Origin: Deltaproteobacteria bacterium
GTDB lineage: Bacteria > Desulfobacterota > Desulfobacteria > Desulfobacterales > Desulfatirhabdiaceae
Assembly: GCA_026388755.1 (NCBI GenBank)
Contig: JAPLJE010000307.1
Location: forward strand, 1 to 15,852
DNA length: 15,852 bases
Reading direction: 5' to 3'
In this document: in pieces, positions 6,865 through 15,852 of the stretch
Position numbering within the stretch: the first letter of the stretch is position 1
Layout: each line of letters starts with the position of its first letter
The notes under the pieces: generated by a model
The model's input: the letters and a program-made list of their open reading frames with translations, nothing else
Told to the model about the DNA's origin: nothing
Database searches by the model: none
Position numbers and translations under genes: made by a program

Positions 6865-8712
6865 ATGACAGATGCACCTCCCCAGAATTCTTTTCTCAAG
6901 AACCAAACTCCGGACAGCGACTGGTACAAGCGCAGAATTATCGGGCTGATATGCTTTGTGATACCCGGCTTCGCTTTTTTATTGTTGCGTCTCTTTTATC
7001 TTCAAATTGTTGAAGGCGAAAACTTCAGAAGACTTTCAGAAAATAACTGCATCCGCCTGCAAAGCATTGATCCTCCGAGAGGATTGATCTTTGATCGAAA
7101 GGGGCAACTGTTGGTGGACAACCGTCCTTCCTATGATTTAAGTATCGTGGTCAAAGATGCCAAGCCGCTGGAAACATCGCTTCAGCATTTGTCTCAATAT
7201 ACGCGAATTCCACTGGAAATGTTATGGGGGGAAGTTGAGAAAAGCCATAATCAGCCGTCTTTTAAGCCGGTTTTATTGAAACAGGATATCGGAAGGGATG
7301 TCCTGGCAGCCCTTGAAGTAAAACGTTTTGATTTGCCAGGGACCATTGTGGATGTCCGCCTGCGAAGGCTTTATGTGAAAATCCAGAGCGCTGCGCATAT
7401 CCTTGGTTATGTCGGTGAGATCAGTAGTGGTGAGTTGAAATCCGTAAAATATGACGGGTATAAGCGGGGAGATTTAATCGGGAAAAGCGGGGTTGAAAAG
7501 TCATTTGATAGCTATTTGAGAGGGGAACGGGGGGGGCGCCAGATAGAGGTGAATGTTGCCGGGCAGCTTGTGCGCGTGTTGAAAACCGTAGATGCAGTGC
7601 CTGGAAACAATATTTTCCTGTCCATTGATCAGGGTTTGCAGAAAAAAGCCGAAGACTTGCTGTCGGATGCTGCGGGTGCGGTTGTGGCAATAGAACCCTC
7701 GACCGGATATATACTGGCAATGGCCAGCAGCCCTTCTTATGATCCCAACATGTTTGTAGATGGTTTCAGTTATGATCAGTGGGAAACCTTTATCAAAAAT
7801 CCTAACCATCCGCTGCAAAACAAAGCTATTCAGGCCGAATACCCTCCGGCGTCAACATATAAAATCATCACAGCCATGGCAGGTCTGGAAGAAGGCGTGA
7901 TTGATGAAAAAACCCCACTGGTTTGCACTGGTGCTTATAATTATGGAGATCGGGATTACCGGTGCTGGAAAAAAGGCGGACATGGTTCGCTCAATGTAGG
8001 CAGGGCCATTATGGAATCCTGTGATGTGTTCTTTTATCAGGTGGGACTCCGGCTGGGAGTGGATCGGCTGGCATCATACGCCAAAGCCGCCGGATTGGGA
8101 GCTTTGACGGGGATTCAGCTCGAACAGGAGTCCGGCGGTCTGATTCCAACTGCTGCATGGAAAAAACGCAGATTGGGGGTTGTCTGGCAGGGAGGGGAGA
8201 CCCTGTCGGTTTCGATTGGTCAGGGGTACAATCTGACAACTCCCCTACAACTGGCAACCATGATCTCAAGCATCGCTAATGGCGGGACCCGATTTACGCC
8301 GCTGATCGTCAAGAAAATTCAAAATGCGTCCGGTGAAACCATCAAAGAATTTTATCCCGAAATCAAGGGGTATCTTCACGTCAGCCCCAAAAACCTGGAT
8401 ATCATCAAAAAGGGACTTTGGGAAGTTGTCAACGGCAAAAGCGGAACCGCTCGCATCGCCCACCTTGATGGGATTGAGGTCAGTGGCAACACTGGAACCG
8501 CCCAGGTTTTCAGCCGTAAAACAGATTCGGAAAATGAAGCTAGGCGAGCCCAGCATTTAAAATCCCATGCCTGGTTTGTGGCGTATGCGCCTTCGGCGAA
8601 TCCAAAAATTGCGATTGCCGTCCTGATCGAACATGGCGAACATGGCGGAAGCACCGCCGCGCCCATTGCCAGTGAGCTAATTCGGGCCTATTTGTCTGAA
8701 AACGACAAGTGA
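6865..8712 (+). CDS. mrdA: Penicillin-binding protein 2 (MrdA), elongasome transpeptidase, with NTG in place of KTG
   Basis: A 615-residue class B penicillin-binding protein that cross-links new lateral-wall peptidoglycan in complex with RodA. A cytoplasmic tail of about 24 residues precedes one membrane anchor (about residues 25-48). Next comes the pedestal domain with PPRGLIFDRKGQLLVDNRPSY, then the transpeptidase domain. Active-site motifs are S330-T-Y-K333 (nucleophile Ser codon 7852-7854) and S385-C-D387. The third motif is expected to be KTGT but here reads N542-T-G-T (AAC at 8488-8490) within VSGNTGTAQVFS. Everything around it is normal, and length and S330 numbering match the E. coli enzyme. 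It starts 9 bp after mreD with no visible Shine-Dalgarno. Whether the K-to-N change is real or a sequence error decides if the enzyme is a normal transpeptidase. Confidence 0.95.
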   Translation: MTDAPPQNSFLKNQTPDSDWYKRRIIGLICFVIPGFAFLLLRLFYLQIVEGENFRRLSENNCIRLQSIDPPRGLIFDRKGQLLVDNRPSYDLSIVVKDAKPLETSLQHLSQYTRIPLEMLWGEVEKSHNQPSFKPVLLKQDIGRDVLAALEVKRFDLPGTIVDVRLRRLYVKIQSAAHILGYVGEISSGELKSVKYDGYKRGDLIGKSGVEKSFDSYLRGERGGRQIEVNVAGQLVRVLKTVDAVPGNNIFLSIDQGLQKKAEDLLSDAAGAVVAIEPSTGYILAMASSPSYDPNMFVDGFSYDQWETFIKNPNHPLQNKAIQAEYPPASTYKIITAMAGLEEGVIDEKTPLVCTGAYNYGDRDYRCWKKGGHGSLNVGRAIMESCDVFFYQVGLRLGVDRLASYAKAAGLGALTGIQLEQESGGLIPTAAWKKRRLGVVWQGGETLSVSIGQGYNLTTPLQLATMISSIANGGTRFTPLIVKKIQNASGETIKEFYPEIKGYLHVSPKNLDIIKKGLWEVVNGKSGTARIAHLDGIEVSGNTGTAQVFSRKTDSENEARRAQHLKSHAWFVAYAPSANPKIAIAVLIEHGEHGGSTAAPIASELIRAYLSENDK

Positions 8713-8875
8713 CAAATTATTCTCACCCGTGAAGGTATCATTATAACTATCTAATAATAAACATAATAATAATTTAAAGTGAGTAGAAATTGCATTTCAA
8801 TATTAGATTAAAAATTGTGAAAAGTTGCTTGATTCATTCTCGACCGGAAAGTCAACATCTGAATAAGAGGTAATC
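8713..8875 (+). other. A/T-rich gap between mrdA and rodA
   Basis: 163 bp without a gene, rich in ATAAT-type simple sequence around 8750-8775. No terminator hairpin and no convincing -35/-10 pair were found. The end (8866-8870) is the AGAGG ribosome site of rodA. The two genes are usually adjacent or overlapping, so the gap could host a separate rodA promoter that I cannot identify. Confidence 0.4.
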
Positions 8876-10009
8876 ATGTTTGACCGCCGACTGATCCAGA
8901 ATTTTGACTGGATGCTGCTGATCATCACCCTGTTGCTGGCTGCATCCGGACTGATAACCCTTTACAGTGCAGCACGGGCAGGGCTGCCCATTACGCAGGC
9001 CTTTTATTTAAAGCAGTTCATGTGGTATGGAATTGGCTTTGTGATCATGATTGTATCCTTTCTCATCAGCTACAAGCAATTTGATCAATATGCTTACGCT
9101 GCCTACGCCATATGCATTTTCCTATTGGCAGCGGTGCTGCTGGTGGGAAAGCTGGTTGCCGGATCGAAACGGTGGTTGGTTTTTGGAGCGATTTCCTTTC
9201 AACCCTCAGAACTGGCAAAGGTTGCGGTGATTCTTGTACTATCGCGCTATTATTCAAGAACAGCCAGTACAAAAGGAATGCGTCTTCGTGACCTGGTAAT
9301 TCCGACGTTGTTAATTGGCATTCCATTTGCTCTCATTGTCAAACAGCCTGATCTGGGAACTGCCGTGATGATTCTATTGATCGCTGCTACCCTGACGGTG
9401 TTTATCAAGATCGAAAAGCGAGCGATGATTGCCATTGTTTCATTTGGACCCGTTGCCATTCCCATGATCTGGTTACTGTTGAAGGGGTATCAAAAACAGC
9501 GAATTCTGACTTTTTTGGAGCCTGACAGGGATCCGCTTGGCGCAGGATATCATATCATTCAATCCAAAATCGCCATCGGTTATCATATCATTCAATCCAA
9601 AATTGCCATAGGTTCAGGAATGCTTTCTGGGAAAGGTTTTTTGGAGGGAACACAGAATGCGCTTTCATTTTTGCCAGAGCATCACACGGATTTTATTTTT
9701 TCAGTTCTGGCTGAAGATTGGGGTTTTATCGGGTCTGTGGCCGTATTGTCTCTTTTTTTAATACTGATTGTCTGGGGACTGAACATCGCCCATGGTTGCA
9801 GGGATCCTTTTGGCGCGCTTCTGGCTGTTGGAATTACCGCATTGATCGGCTGGGAAGTTTTCATTAACATAGGAATGGTAATGGGACTGATGCCGGTGGT
9901 GGGTATACCTCTGCCGTTTATCAGTTATGGCGGTTCTGCCATCCTCACCATGATGCTGTGCATGGGAATCCTCATGAATATCAGCATGCGCAAATACCTG
10001 ATAGAGTAG
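8876..10009 (+). CDS. rodA: Peptidoglycan glycosyltransferase RodA (SEDS family) with an 11-residue internal duplication
   Basis: A 377-residue multi-spanning SEDS protein that polymerises lipid II into glycan strands together with PBP2. Family motifs are present: AGSKRWLVFGAISFQPSELAK, KQPDLGTA, DRDPLGAGYHIIQSKIAIG, the FLPEHHTDFIF stretch carrying the Asp known to be essential (D272 here, equivalent to D262 in E. coli RodA), and VVGIPLPFISYGGSA near the end. The YHIIQSKIAIG segment occurs twice in tandem (residues 225-235 and 236-246). Without the extra copy the protein would be 366 residues, close to the E. coli length of about 370. The ATG has AGAGG 5 nt upstream, a stronger site than those of mreC, mreD and mrdA. 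The only other oddity is the 163-bp gap that separates it from mrdA. Confidence 0.96.
   Translation: MFDRRLIQNFDWMLLIITLLLAASGLITLYSAARAGLPITQAFYLKQFMWYGIGFVIMIVSFLISYKQFDQYAYAAYAICIFLLAAVLLVGKLVAGSKRWLVFGAISFQPSELAKVAVILVLSRYYSRTASTKGMRLRDLVIPTLLIGIPFALIVKQPDLGTAVMILLIAATLTVFIKIEKRAMIAIVSFGPVAIPMIWLLLKGYQKQRILTFLEPDRDPLGAGYHIIQSKIAIGYHIIQSKIAIGSGMLSGKGFLEGTQNALSFLPEHHTDFIFSVLAEDWGFIGSVAVLSLFLILIVWGLNIAHGCRDPFGALLAVGITALIGWEVFINIGMVMGLMPVVGIPLPFISYGGSAILTMMLCMGILMNISMRKYLIE
9548..9613 (+). repeat. In-frame 33-bp tandem duplication inside rodA
   Basis: Copies 9548-9580 and 9581-9613 are identical at 31 of 33 positions. The two differences are both third-codon changes in Ile codons (ATC/ATT and ATC/ATA), so the encoded 11 residues (YHIIQSKIAIG) are identical. 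The frame is kept. Confidence 0.95.
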
Positions 10010-10092
10010 CTGAAGTTTTCCGTATTGATCCAGCGGTATTGTTTTTTTGAACAGATCTTGAAAACAATTTGTTGGAATTCCACGAGATGAAA

Positions 10093-10189
10093 TCTGGCAA
10101 ATAACCATTTGATAAACCAGAAAAATTGAATACGAATTTCTGGCGGATAAAAAAAATAAAAAAACTTTTGACAACATGTTCTGGCAGAT
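10093..10189 (+). repeat. Three direct repeats TCTGGCnnAT around the atp promoter
   Basis: TCTGGCAAAT (10093-10102), TCTGGCGGAT (10139-10148) and TCTGGCAGAT (10180-10189) share eight fixed bases with start-to-start distances of 46 and 41 bp, near four helical turns. The third copy sits in the spacer of the predicted promoter. They could be binding sites for a regulator of the ATP synthase operon. No such site is known to me. Confidence 0.45.
10117..10143. repeat. Imperfect hairpin between rodA and the atp promoter
   Basis: CCAGAAAAATT (10117-10127) can pair with AATTTCTGG (10135-10143), leaving two extra A bases as a bulge and a 7-nt loop. An A-run rather than a T-run follows on the plus strand, so it is not a canonical terminator of rodA. 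It overlaps the second TCTGGCnnAT repeat. Confidence 0.3.
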
Positions 10190-10197
10190 GTTATAGA
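10147..10197 (+). promoter_or_regulatory. Sigma70-type promoter of the ATP synthase operon with an A-rich upstream element
   Basis: A consensus -35 TTGACA at 10168-10173 is followed by an 18-bp spacer and TATAGA at 10192-10197 (4 of 6 to the -10 consensus). An almost uninterrupted A-tract at 10149-10164 lies just upstream, in the position of an UP element. Transcription would begin near 10204, giving a leader of about 80 nt before the b' gene. This is the best promoter seen in the window and fits a highly expressed operon. Confidence 0.65.
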
Positions 10198-10282
10198 CCC
10201 CCAGTCCAAATCATGATATTCAAAGATAATTATTCATTTCTCGCTGTTTACAAATTGAAAATTCAAAATGGAGGGCAAACGT

Positions 10283-10708
10283 ATGATTAATGTTGATGGG
10301 TCGGTTTTTATCCAGATCGCCAATTTTATTTTTTTGATTTGGGTAATGAACATGATTTTGTATAAACCCATACGTAAGGCGCTTCTTCATCGAAAAGAAA
10401 AAGTCTCGGGCCTGGAACGCAGTATTGACGACTTCAACACCCAAGCACTGGAAAAAGAGAACGCATTTGCTTCCGGAATCAAAGAGGCAAGAGCCAATGG
10501 ATTGAAAGAAAAACAGGCGTTGATACAGTCCGGATCCGATGAGGAAAAAATAGTCATTGAAAACATAAATAAAAAGGCTCAGGTTGAACTTGCCAAGGCT
10601 CGCGAAAAAATCGCCAAAGATGCAGAATCCGTTCGTATTTCCCTTCAAAAAGAACTTGATACATTTGTCAATGCAATAGGTCAAAAAATATTGGGGAGGG
10701 CTGTTTAA
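10283..10708 (+). CDS. atpF2: ATP synthase Fo subunit b' (peripheral stalk)
   Basis: A 141-residue b-type subunit with one N-terminal membrane segment (about residues 8-26), a YKPIRKALLHRKEK basic exit, and then a long charged helix rich in Lys, Glu and Ala that forms the stator stalk with subunit b. It is shorter than b and lacks a signal peptide, as expected for b' in bacteria with two different b-type subunits. The start is the ATG at 10283, because GGAGGG (10270-10275) ends 7 nt before it. The ATG at 10268 overlaps that ribosome site and has none of its own. It is the first gene of the operon. The stop overlaps the next ATG in TAATG. Symbols for b' vary (atpF2, atpX, atpG'). Confidence 0.9.
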   Translation: MINVDGSVFIQIANFIFLIWVMNMILYKPIRKALLHRKEKVSGLERSIDDFNTQALEKENAFASGIKEARANGLKEKQALIQSGSDEEKIVIENINKKAQVELAKAREKIAKDAESVRISLQKELDTFVNAIGQKILGRAV

Positions 10709-11346
10709 TGAAATTTCCGGTTAAAAGGAAGGGGCGGCACGGTCTGCTGCTTGCGATGTCAATGCTGGTGCTGGTATGGGGCGGGTTGGCCTTTGCTTCA
10801 TCCGGAGCGGACACGCACAGCGCAGACAAACACGGCGAAGCGGCTCACGAAGGTGATGCGCACAAGGCAAAGGGATGGGTGGCTACAGATACATACCGGG
10901 TGCTGAATTTTGCAGTGCTGGCCGGTGCGCTGGTTTTTTTACTGCGCAAGCCGATCTCGCAGGCCCTTGATTCCAGAATCAAGGGAATTCAGGCAAAACT
11001 GGAAGACCTTGAATCCAAAAAGGCCGAGGCTGAAAAAGTCCTATCAGAGTATAACGCCAAAATTGCCAAGTTAAGTCAGGAGTCCGAAGGAATTGTTGCA
11101 GAGTATATCCGGCAGGGTAATGAAGCCAAGATTAGAATTCTTAAAGAAGCCGAAGCGTCTGCATACAAACTGGAAGAGCAGGCCAGGCGCAACATCGAGA
11201 ACGAATTTGAAGTTGCAAAGCAGCGACTTCAGCAGGACATTTTTGAAAAAGCAATGATCAAAGCTGAAGAAATCATTAAAAAGAACATTACCGCAGATGA
11301 CCAGAACCGATTGGTGGATGAATATCTCGACAAGGTGGTGGCATAG
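10708..11346 (+). CDS. atpF: ATP synthase Fo subunit b with signal peptide and histidine-rich tail
   Basis: A 212-residue stator subunit. Residues 1-30 look like a cleavable signal peptide: basic start, hydrophobic core, and AFA before Ser31. A polar segment (about 31-57) carries four His at positions 37, 42, 47 and 52. A membrane segment follows (about 62-79), then RKPISQALDSRIKGI and a long helical stalk to the C-terminus. Standard E. coli b has 156 residues and no such extension. Longer b subunits with a second N-terminal hydrophobic segment are known in deltaproteobacteria. It overlaps the b' stop by one base, and GGAGG (10695-10699) lies 8 nt upstream. The downstream GTG of atpH overlaps its TAG stop. 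Confidence 0.93.
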   Translation: MKFPVKRKGRHGLLLAMSMLVLVWGGLAFASSGADTHSADKHGEAAHEGDAHKAKGWVATDTYRVLNFAVLAGALVFLLRKPISQALDSRIKGIQAKLEDLESKKAEAEKVLSEYNAKIAKLSQESEGIVAEYIRQGNEAKIRILKEAEASAYKLEEQARRNIENEFEVAKQRLQQDIFEKAMIKAEEIIKKNITADDQNRLVDEYLDKVVA

Positions 11347-11897
11347 TGAAAAATCAATCTATAGCAAGGCGATACGCCAAGGCGCTTCTGATGATCGGCA
11401 AGACCGATGGCAAGGCCGACAACTATAAGGATGAATTGAATGGATTTGCCAGCCTGATAGCCAGCGAAATGGCGCTTGAACAGGTAATCAATAATCCGCT
11501 GTACAATGCAAAAGAACGCAAAAAAGTACTGTCGGCCCTTATTGTTAAATTGAAGCTATCCAAGGTCATGGCATCCTTCTTGAAGCTTCTCTTTGATAAG
11601 GGAAGATTCGGTTTTTTAAGCGCAATCAATGAATTTTATCAGAAGCTGGCAGATGATCTCAAGGGTGTAGCTCGCGCCAGCCTGGTTTCGGCTAATGAGC
11701 TTTCATCCGAAGCCGTTGAAAAGATTCGCAAGGCATTGTCAAAGAAAACAGGTAAGGACATTGTCCTGGATATCAAAACAGACCCGGCGCTCATCGGCGG
11801 GGTGGTTACCAAAATTGGGGATCTTGTTTTGGATGGCAGTATCAAAACACAATTACTCAACATGAGAGAATCTTTAAAAAGGGGTGAGAGCGTATAA
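11346..11897 (+). CDS. atpH: ATP synthase F1 subunit delta
   Basis: A 183-residue delta (OSCP) subunit that links the b/b' stalk to the top of the alpha3beta3 head. The N-terminal helical domain begins [10 protein letters not shown], the usual family opening. The C-terminal half carries [20 protein letters not shown] and the highly conserved [20 protein letters not shown] signature. The start is GTG at 11346, whose first base is the last base of the atpF TAG stop. This suggests tight translational coupling. The stop overlaps the ATG of atpA in TAATG. Length is normal. Confidence 0.95.
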   Translation: MKNQSIARRYAKALLMIGKTDGKADNYKDELNGFASLIASEMALEQVINNPLYNAKERKKVLSALIVKLKLSKVMASFLKLLFDKGRFGFLSAINEFYQKLADDLKGVARASLVSANELSSEAVEKIRKALSKKTGKDIVLDIKTDPALIGGVVTKIGDLVLDGSIKTQLLNMRESLKRGESV

Positions 11898-13414
11898 TGG
11901 AATTAAAAGCTGAAGAAATAAGTCAGATCATTAAAGATCAAATCAAGGATTACGACAAAAAGGTTGAACTCAGTGAAACGGGAATCGTTTTGTCGGTTGG
12001 CGATGGTATTGCCAGAGTCTACGGCCTTGAGAAAGCAATGGCCCTTGAACTGGTTGAATTTCCCGGTGGTATTCTTGGGCTTGTCCTGAACCTTGAGGAA
12101 GACAACGTGGGTATCGGCATTATGGGATCCGATGTTCACATCAAGGAAGGGGATATCGTCAAGCGAACCGGCCGAATTGCTCAGGTGCCGGTCGGCGAGG
12201 CGGTTCTTGGCCGCGTGGTTTCCGCTGTTGGCGAACCTCTGGACGGAAAAGGACCCATTAATGCCAAGGAATTCCGACGCGTTGAAATGGTTGCCCCGGG
12301 CGTAATTGCCAGAAAAAGCGTTCATGAGCCCATGGTCACCGGCCTGAAGGCCATTGACGCCATGACGCCGGTGGGAAGAGGGCAGCGAGAGCTGATCATC
12401 GGCGACCGTCAGATCGGCAAAACCGCCATCGCTATTGATGCAATTCTCAGCCAGAAAGGACAGGATGTTTTCTGCGTTTATGTGGCCTGCGGCCAAAAGA
12501 AGTCCACGGTTGCTCAGATTGTGGCCATTCTGGAAAAACACGGTGCGATGGCATATACCACGGTGGTTGCCGCGTGTGCCAGTGATCCTGCAACGCTGCA
12601 GTATGTTGCGCCATATGCCGGATGCGCGATGGCGGAATATTTCAGAGACAGTAAAAGGCATTCTCTGATTATTTATGACGATCTTTCCAAACAGGCTGTC
12701 GCTTACCGTCAGGTCTCTCTGCTTCTTAGACGTCCTCCCGGACGCGAAGCTTATCCCGGTGACATTTTCTATAACCACTCCCGCTTGCTGGAGCGTTCCT
12801 GCAAATTGAATGATGAACTTGGCGCCGGATCTCTTACCGCCCTTCCCATCATTGAAACCCAGGCGGGTGACGTTTCCGCTTATATTCCCACAAACGTTAT
12901 TTCCATTACCGATGGACAGATTTATCTGGAGCCCAAACTCTTTTTTGCAGGCGTCAGGCCGGCTATCAACGTCGGGCTTTCCGTATCCCGCGTCGGTGGT
13001 GCAGCGCAAACCAAAGGCATGAAACAGGTGGCCGGCACACTTCGACTCGATCTGGCCCAATACCGGGAACTTGAAGCATTTGCAGCATTCGGGAGCGATC
13101 TGGATAAATCAACCCAGAACCAGCTAACCCGTGGTGCCCGTCTGGTTGAAATCCTGAAACAGCCGCAGTACAAACCCCTTGCCATGGAAAAACAGGTTAC
13201 GATCCTGTTTGCCGGGACGCGGGGTTTTCTGGATAAATACCCCATAGATGTTCTGGCAAAATATGAGGCTGGTCTTTACACGTTCATCGAAGAGCGACAT
13301 CCCAAGGCTTTTACGGAACTGGCGGATAAAAAAGTCATTACCGAAGATATTGATAAAATGCTACGAGCTGCCTTGACTGAATACGATGAAGAATTTAAAG
13401 ATACAATTAAATAA
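11897..13414 (+). CDS. atpA: ATP synthase F1 subunit alpha
   Basis: A 505-residue non-catalytic head subunit that binds nucleotide and supplies the arginine finger to the catalytic sites. It has the N-terminal beta-barrel ([16 protein letters not shown]), the P-loop GDRQIGKT at 169-176 (K175), [17 protein letters not shown] around the Walker B strand, [12 protein letters not shown], and [13 protein letters not shown] with the arginine finger R365. Family length is about 500-513, so the gene is complete. GAGAG ends 6 nt before the ATG. A 50-bp gap separates it from atpG, the largest spacing inside the operon so far. Confidence 0.98.
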   Translation: MELKAEEISQIIKDQIKDYDKKVELSETGIVLSVGDGIARVYGLEKAMALELVEFPGGILGLVLNLEEDNVGIGIMGSDVHIKEGDIVKRTGRIAQVPVGEAVLGRVVSAVGEPLDGKGPINAKEFRRVEMVAPGVIARKSVHEPMVTGLKAIDAMTPVGRGQRELIIGDRQIGKTAIAIDAILSQKGQDVFCVYVACGQKKSTVAQIVAILEKHGAMAYTTVVAACASDPATLQYVAPYAGCAMAEYFRDSKRHSLIIYDDLSKQAVAYRQVSLLLRRPPGREAYPGDIFYNHSRLLERSCKLNDELGAGSLTALPIIETQAGDVSAYIPTNVISITDGQIYLEPKLFFAGVRPAINVGLSVSRVGGAAQTKGMKQVAGTLRLDLAQYRELEAFAAFGSDLDKSTQNQLTRGARLVEILKQPQYKPLAMEKQVTILFAGTRGFLDKYPIDVLAKYEAGLYTFIEERHPKAFTELADKKVITEDIDKMLRAALTEYDEEFKDTIK

Positions 13415-13464
13415 TGCTTGATAATATTAACATCTCTGGTGTCTTTTATTAAGGACGATTTGAT

Positions 13465-14358
13465 ATGGCAAGATTAAAAGACGTTCAAAATAAAATAAGC
13501 GCGGTTAAAAAGACCAAACAAATTACAAAAGCCATGAACATGGTTGCAGCTTCCAGATTGCGTGGAGCGCAACAAAACATGGAGGCTTTTCGTCCTTATG
13601 CGAATAAATTCGCTGAAGTATTGACCAGCCTGGCGGAAAAAGCAGGGGAGGGCGCAAGCCCATTGCTGATACCTCGTGAAGAAGTTAAAAAAATTCATAT
13701 TGTCTTGTGTACTTCAGACAGAGGATTGTGCGGCGGGTTTAATAACAATCTGGTTACCAAAGCCGAAAAATTTGCAAAGGAAATGGCCGAAAAAGGACTG
13801 GAAATTTCATTTACGAATTTTGGTAAAAAAGGTCGAGATTGGTCTAGAAAAGCCAAAGTGCCCATTGTCAGTGAACATCTTGGGATTATTGGGACAACTA
13901 TCGGTTTTAATACTGCTTCGACAGCAGGGCGTAAGCTGGTTGATCAGTTTCTGATCGGCGTTTATGATGAGGTTTACGTTATTTATTCTGAGTTCAGAAC
14001 CATGTCCAAACAAGTACCTTTAGTTGAGAAAATTTTGCCCATTACCCCCTTTAAATCCGAAGAAAGCACGGTTGCAGATAAAGATCAGCCTTACCAGGCA
14101 GAACATATCTGTGAACCATCACCTGCGGGTCTGCTGGGCGAATTGTTGCCAATGAATGTATATGTTCAATTGCATAGGGCATTTTTAGAAACATCTACCA
14201 GCGAACATGCTGCCAGAATGATGGCGATGGAAAATGCCACATCAGCCTGCAATGACATGATCGGAAGCCTGACCCTCGCTTATAACAAAGCCAGGCAGGC
14301 GGCAATTACGGCTGATCTGATGGATATTGTTGGCGGTGCCGAAGCGCTTAAAGGTTAA
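13465..14358 (+). CDS. atpG: ATP synthase F1 subunit gamma
   Basis: A 297-residue central-shaft subunit that turns inside alpha3beta3. The N-terminal helix reads IKKT-like (ISAVKKTKQITKAMNMVAASRL). CTSDRGLCGGFNNN marks the Rossmann-like middle domain. The C-terminal helix has SEHAARMMAMENATSACNDMI and ends with TADLMDIVGGAEAL. All are family signatures, and the length is slightly above the usual 286-292. AAGGA lies 9 nt before the ATG. A 39-bp gap precedes atpD. Confidence 0.97.
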   Translation: MARLKDVQNKISAVKKTKQITKAMNMVAASRLRGAQQNMEAFRPYANKFAEVLTSLAEKAGEGASPLLIPREEVKKIHIVLCTSDRGLCGGFNNNLVTKAEKFAKEMAEKGLEISFTNFGKKGRDWSRKAKVPIVSEHLGIIGTTIGFNTASTAGRKLVDQFLIGVYDEVYVIYSEFRTMSKQVPLVEKILPITPFKSEESTVADKDQPYQAEHICEPSPAGLLGELLPMNVYVQLHRAFLETSTSEHAARMMAMENATSACNDMIGSLTLAYNKARQAAITADLMDIVGGAEALKG

Positions 14359-14379
14359 ATAATTGATGCAGCATATTGA

Positions 14380-15816
<1,437 letters not shown>

Positions 15817-15837
15817 ATACAGGTTGAGGGCAAATGA

Positions 15838-15852
15838 ATGGCTGGAAATATA
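15838..15852 (+). CDS. atpC: ATP synthase F1 subunit epsilon, first five codons, cut by the right edge
   Basis: Five codons reading MAGNI remain. This matches the usual opening of epsilon in this group (MA-G/D-N-I/L). The ATG at 15838 is 7 nt after GAGGG (15826-15830). The ATG at 15834 is in another frame and too close to that site. Position directly after atpD supports the call. The rest of the gene is outside the window. Confidence 0.75.

Noticed and set aside
8740..8790. A/T-rich ATAAT repeats before rodA as a replication or binding site
   Set aside because: They are degenerate simple sequence with no dyad or spaced boxes. No support for a specific role.
10021..10048. T-run at 10042-10048 as a terminator for rodA
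   Set aside because: No stable inverted repeat precedes it. The nearby GTATTG copies are direct, not inverted.
10213..10290. 25-codon open frame in the atp leader overlapping the b' start
   Set aside because: It has no Shine-Dalgarno before its ATG, its sequence is A/T-driven, and the GGAGGG inside it clearly serves the b' gene.
11903..13060. Long minus-strand open frame (385 codons) opposite atpA
   Set aside because: It is the antisense shadow of a strongly conserved gene and has no recognisable domain. Its composition follows the complementary codons of atpA.

Overview
The window reads as chromosomal DNA of a Gram-negative anaerobe, most likely a Desulfobacterota (deltaproteobacterial) sulfate-reducer-like organism of moderate G+C. 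The grounds are: an F1Fo ATP synthase operon of the form b'-b-delta-alpha-gamma-beta-epsilon without atpB or atpE; a b subunit carrying a signal peptide; a complete mreB-mreC-mreD-mrdA-rodA elongasome cluster; and acyl-CoA metabolism genes typical of that group. The lineage call is an inference from gene content and protein style, not from a search. I see no mobile element, CRISPR array, rRNA or tRNA.

Layout. Positions 1-542 (+) hold the C-terminal end of an acyl-CoA synthetase, closed by a hairpin terminator. Positions 559-2047 (-) hold a Gate-domain membrane protein and, upstream of it, a MaoC/PhaJ-type enoyl-CoA hydratase. A divergent regulatory region at 2048-2185 carries a perfect 12-bp palindrome at the predicted start of transcription of the hydratase. 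Positions 2186-4211 (+) hold an LD-carboxypeptidase (peptidase S66) followed, 5 bp later, by a beta-lactamase-family serine hydrolase whose frame is broken by a perfect 32-bp tandem duplication. Positions 4414-10009 (+) hold mreB, mreC, mreD, mrdA (PBP2) and rodA. Positions 10147-15852 (+) hold an ATP synthase operon with a good sigma70-type promoter, genes atpF2, atpF, atpH, atpA, atpG, atpD and the first codons of atpC, which runs off the edge. No gap between genes exceeds 300 bp.

How the genes work together. LD-carboxypeptidase and the serine hydrolase would trim muropeptides. MreBCD organise the lateral wall machinery, in which RodA (SEDS glycosyltransferase) polymerises glycan and PBP2 (MrdA) cross-links it. 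The ATP synthase genes supply the peripheral stalk and F1 head; the proton channel subunits a and c must be encoded elsewhere.

The window is mostly housekeeping, and I do not see a wholly new multi-gene system. The unusual signals cluster in the cell-wall genes: the 32-bp frameshifting duplication in the serine hydrolase; an in-frame 33-bp (11-residue) duplication in a highly conserved loop of RodA, with only synonymous differences between copies; and replacement of the invariant lysine of the PBP2 KTG motif by asparagine. Other points are three TCTGGCnnAT direct repeats around the atp promoter and four histidines at exact five-residue spacing in the b-subunit periplasmic tail.
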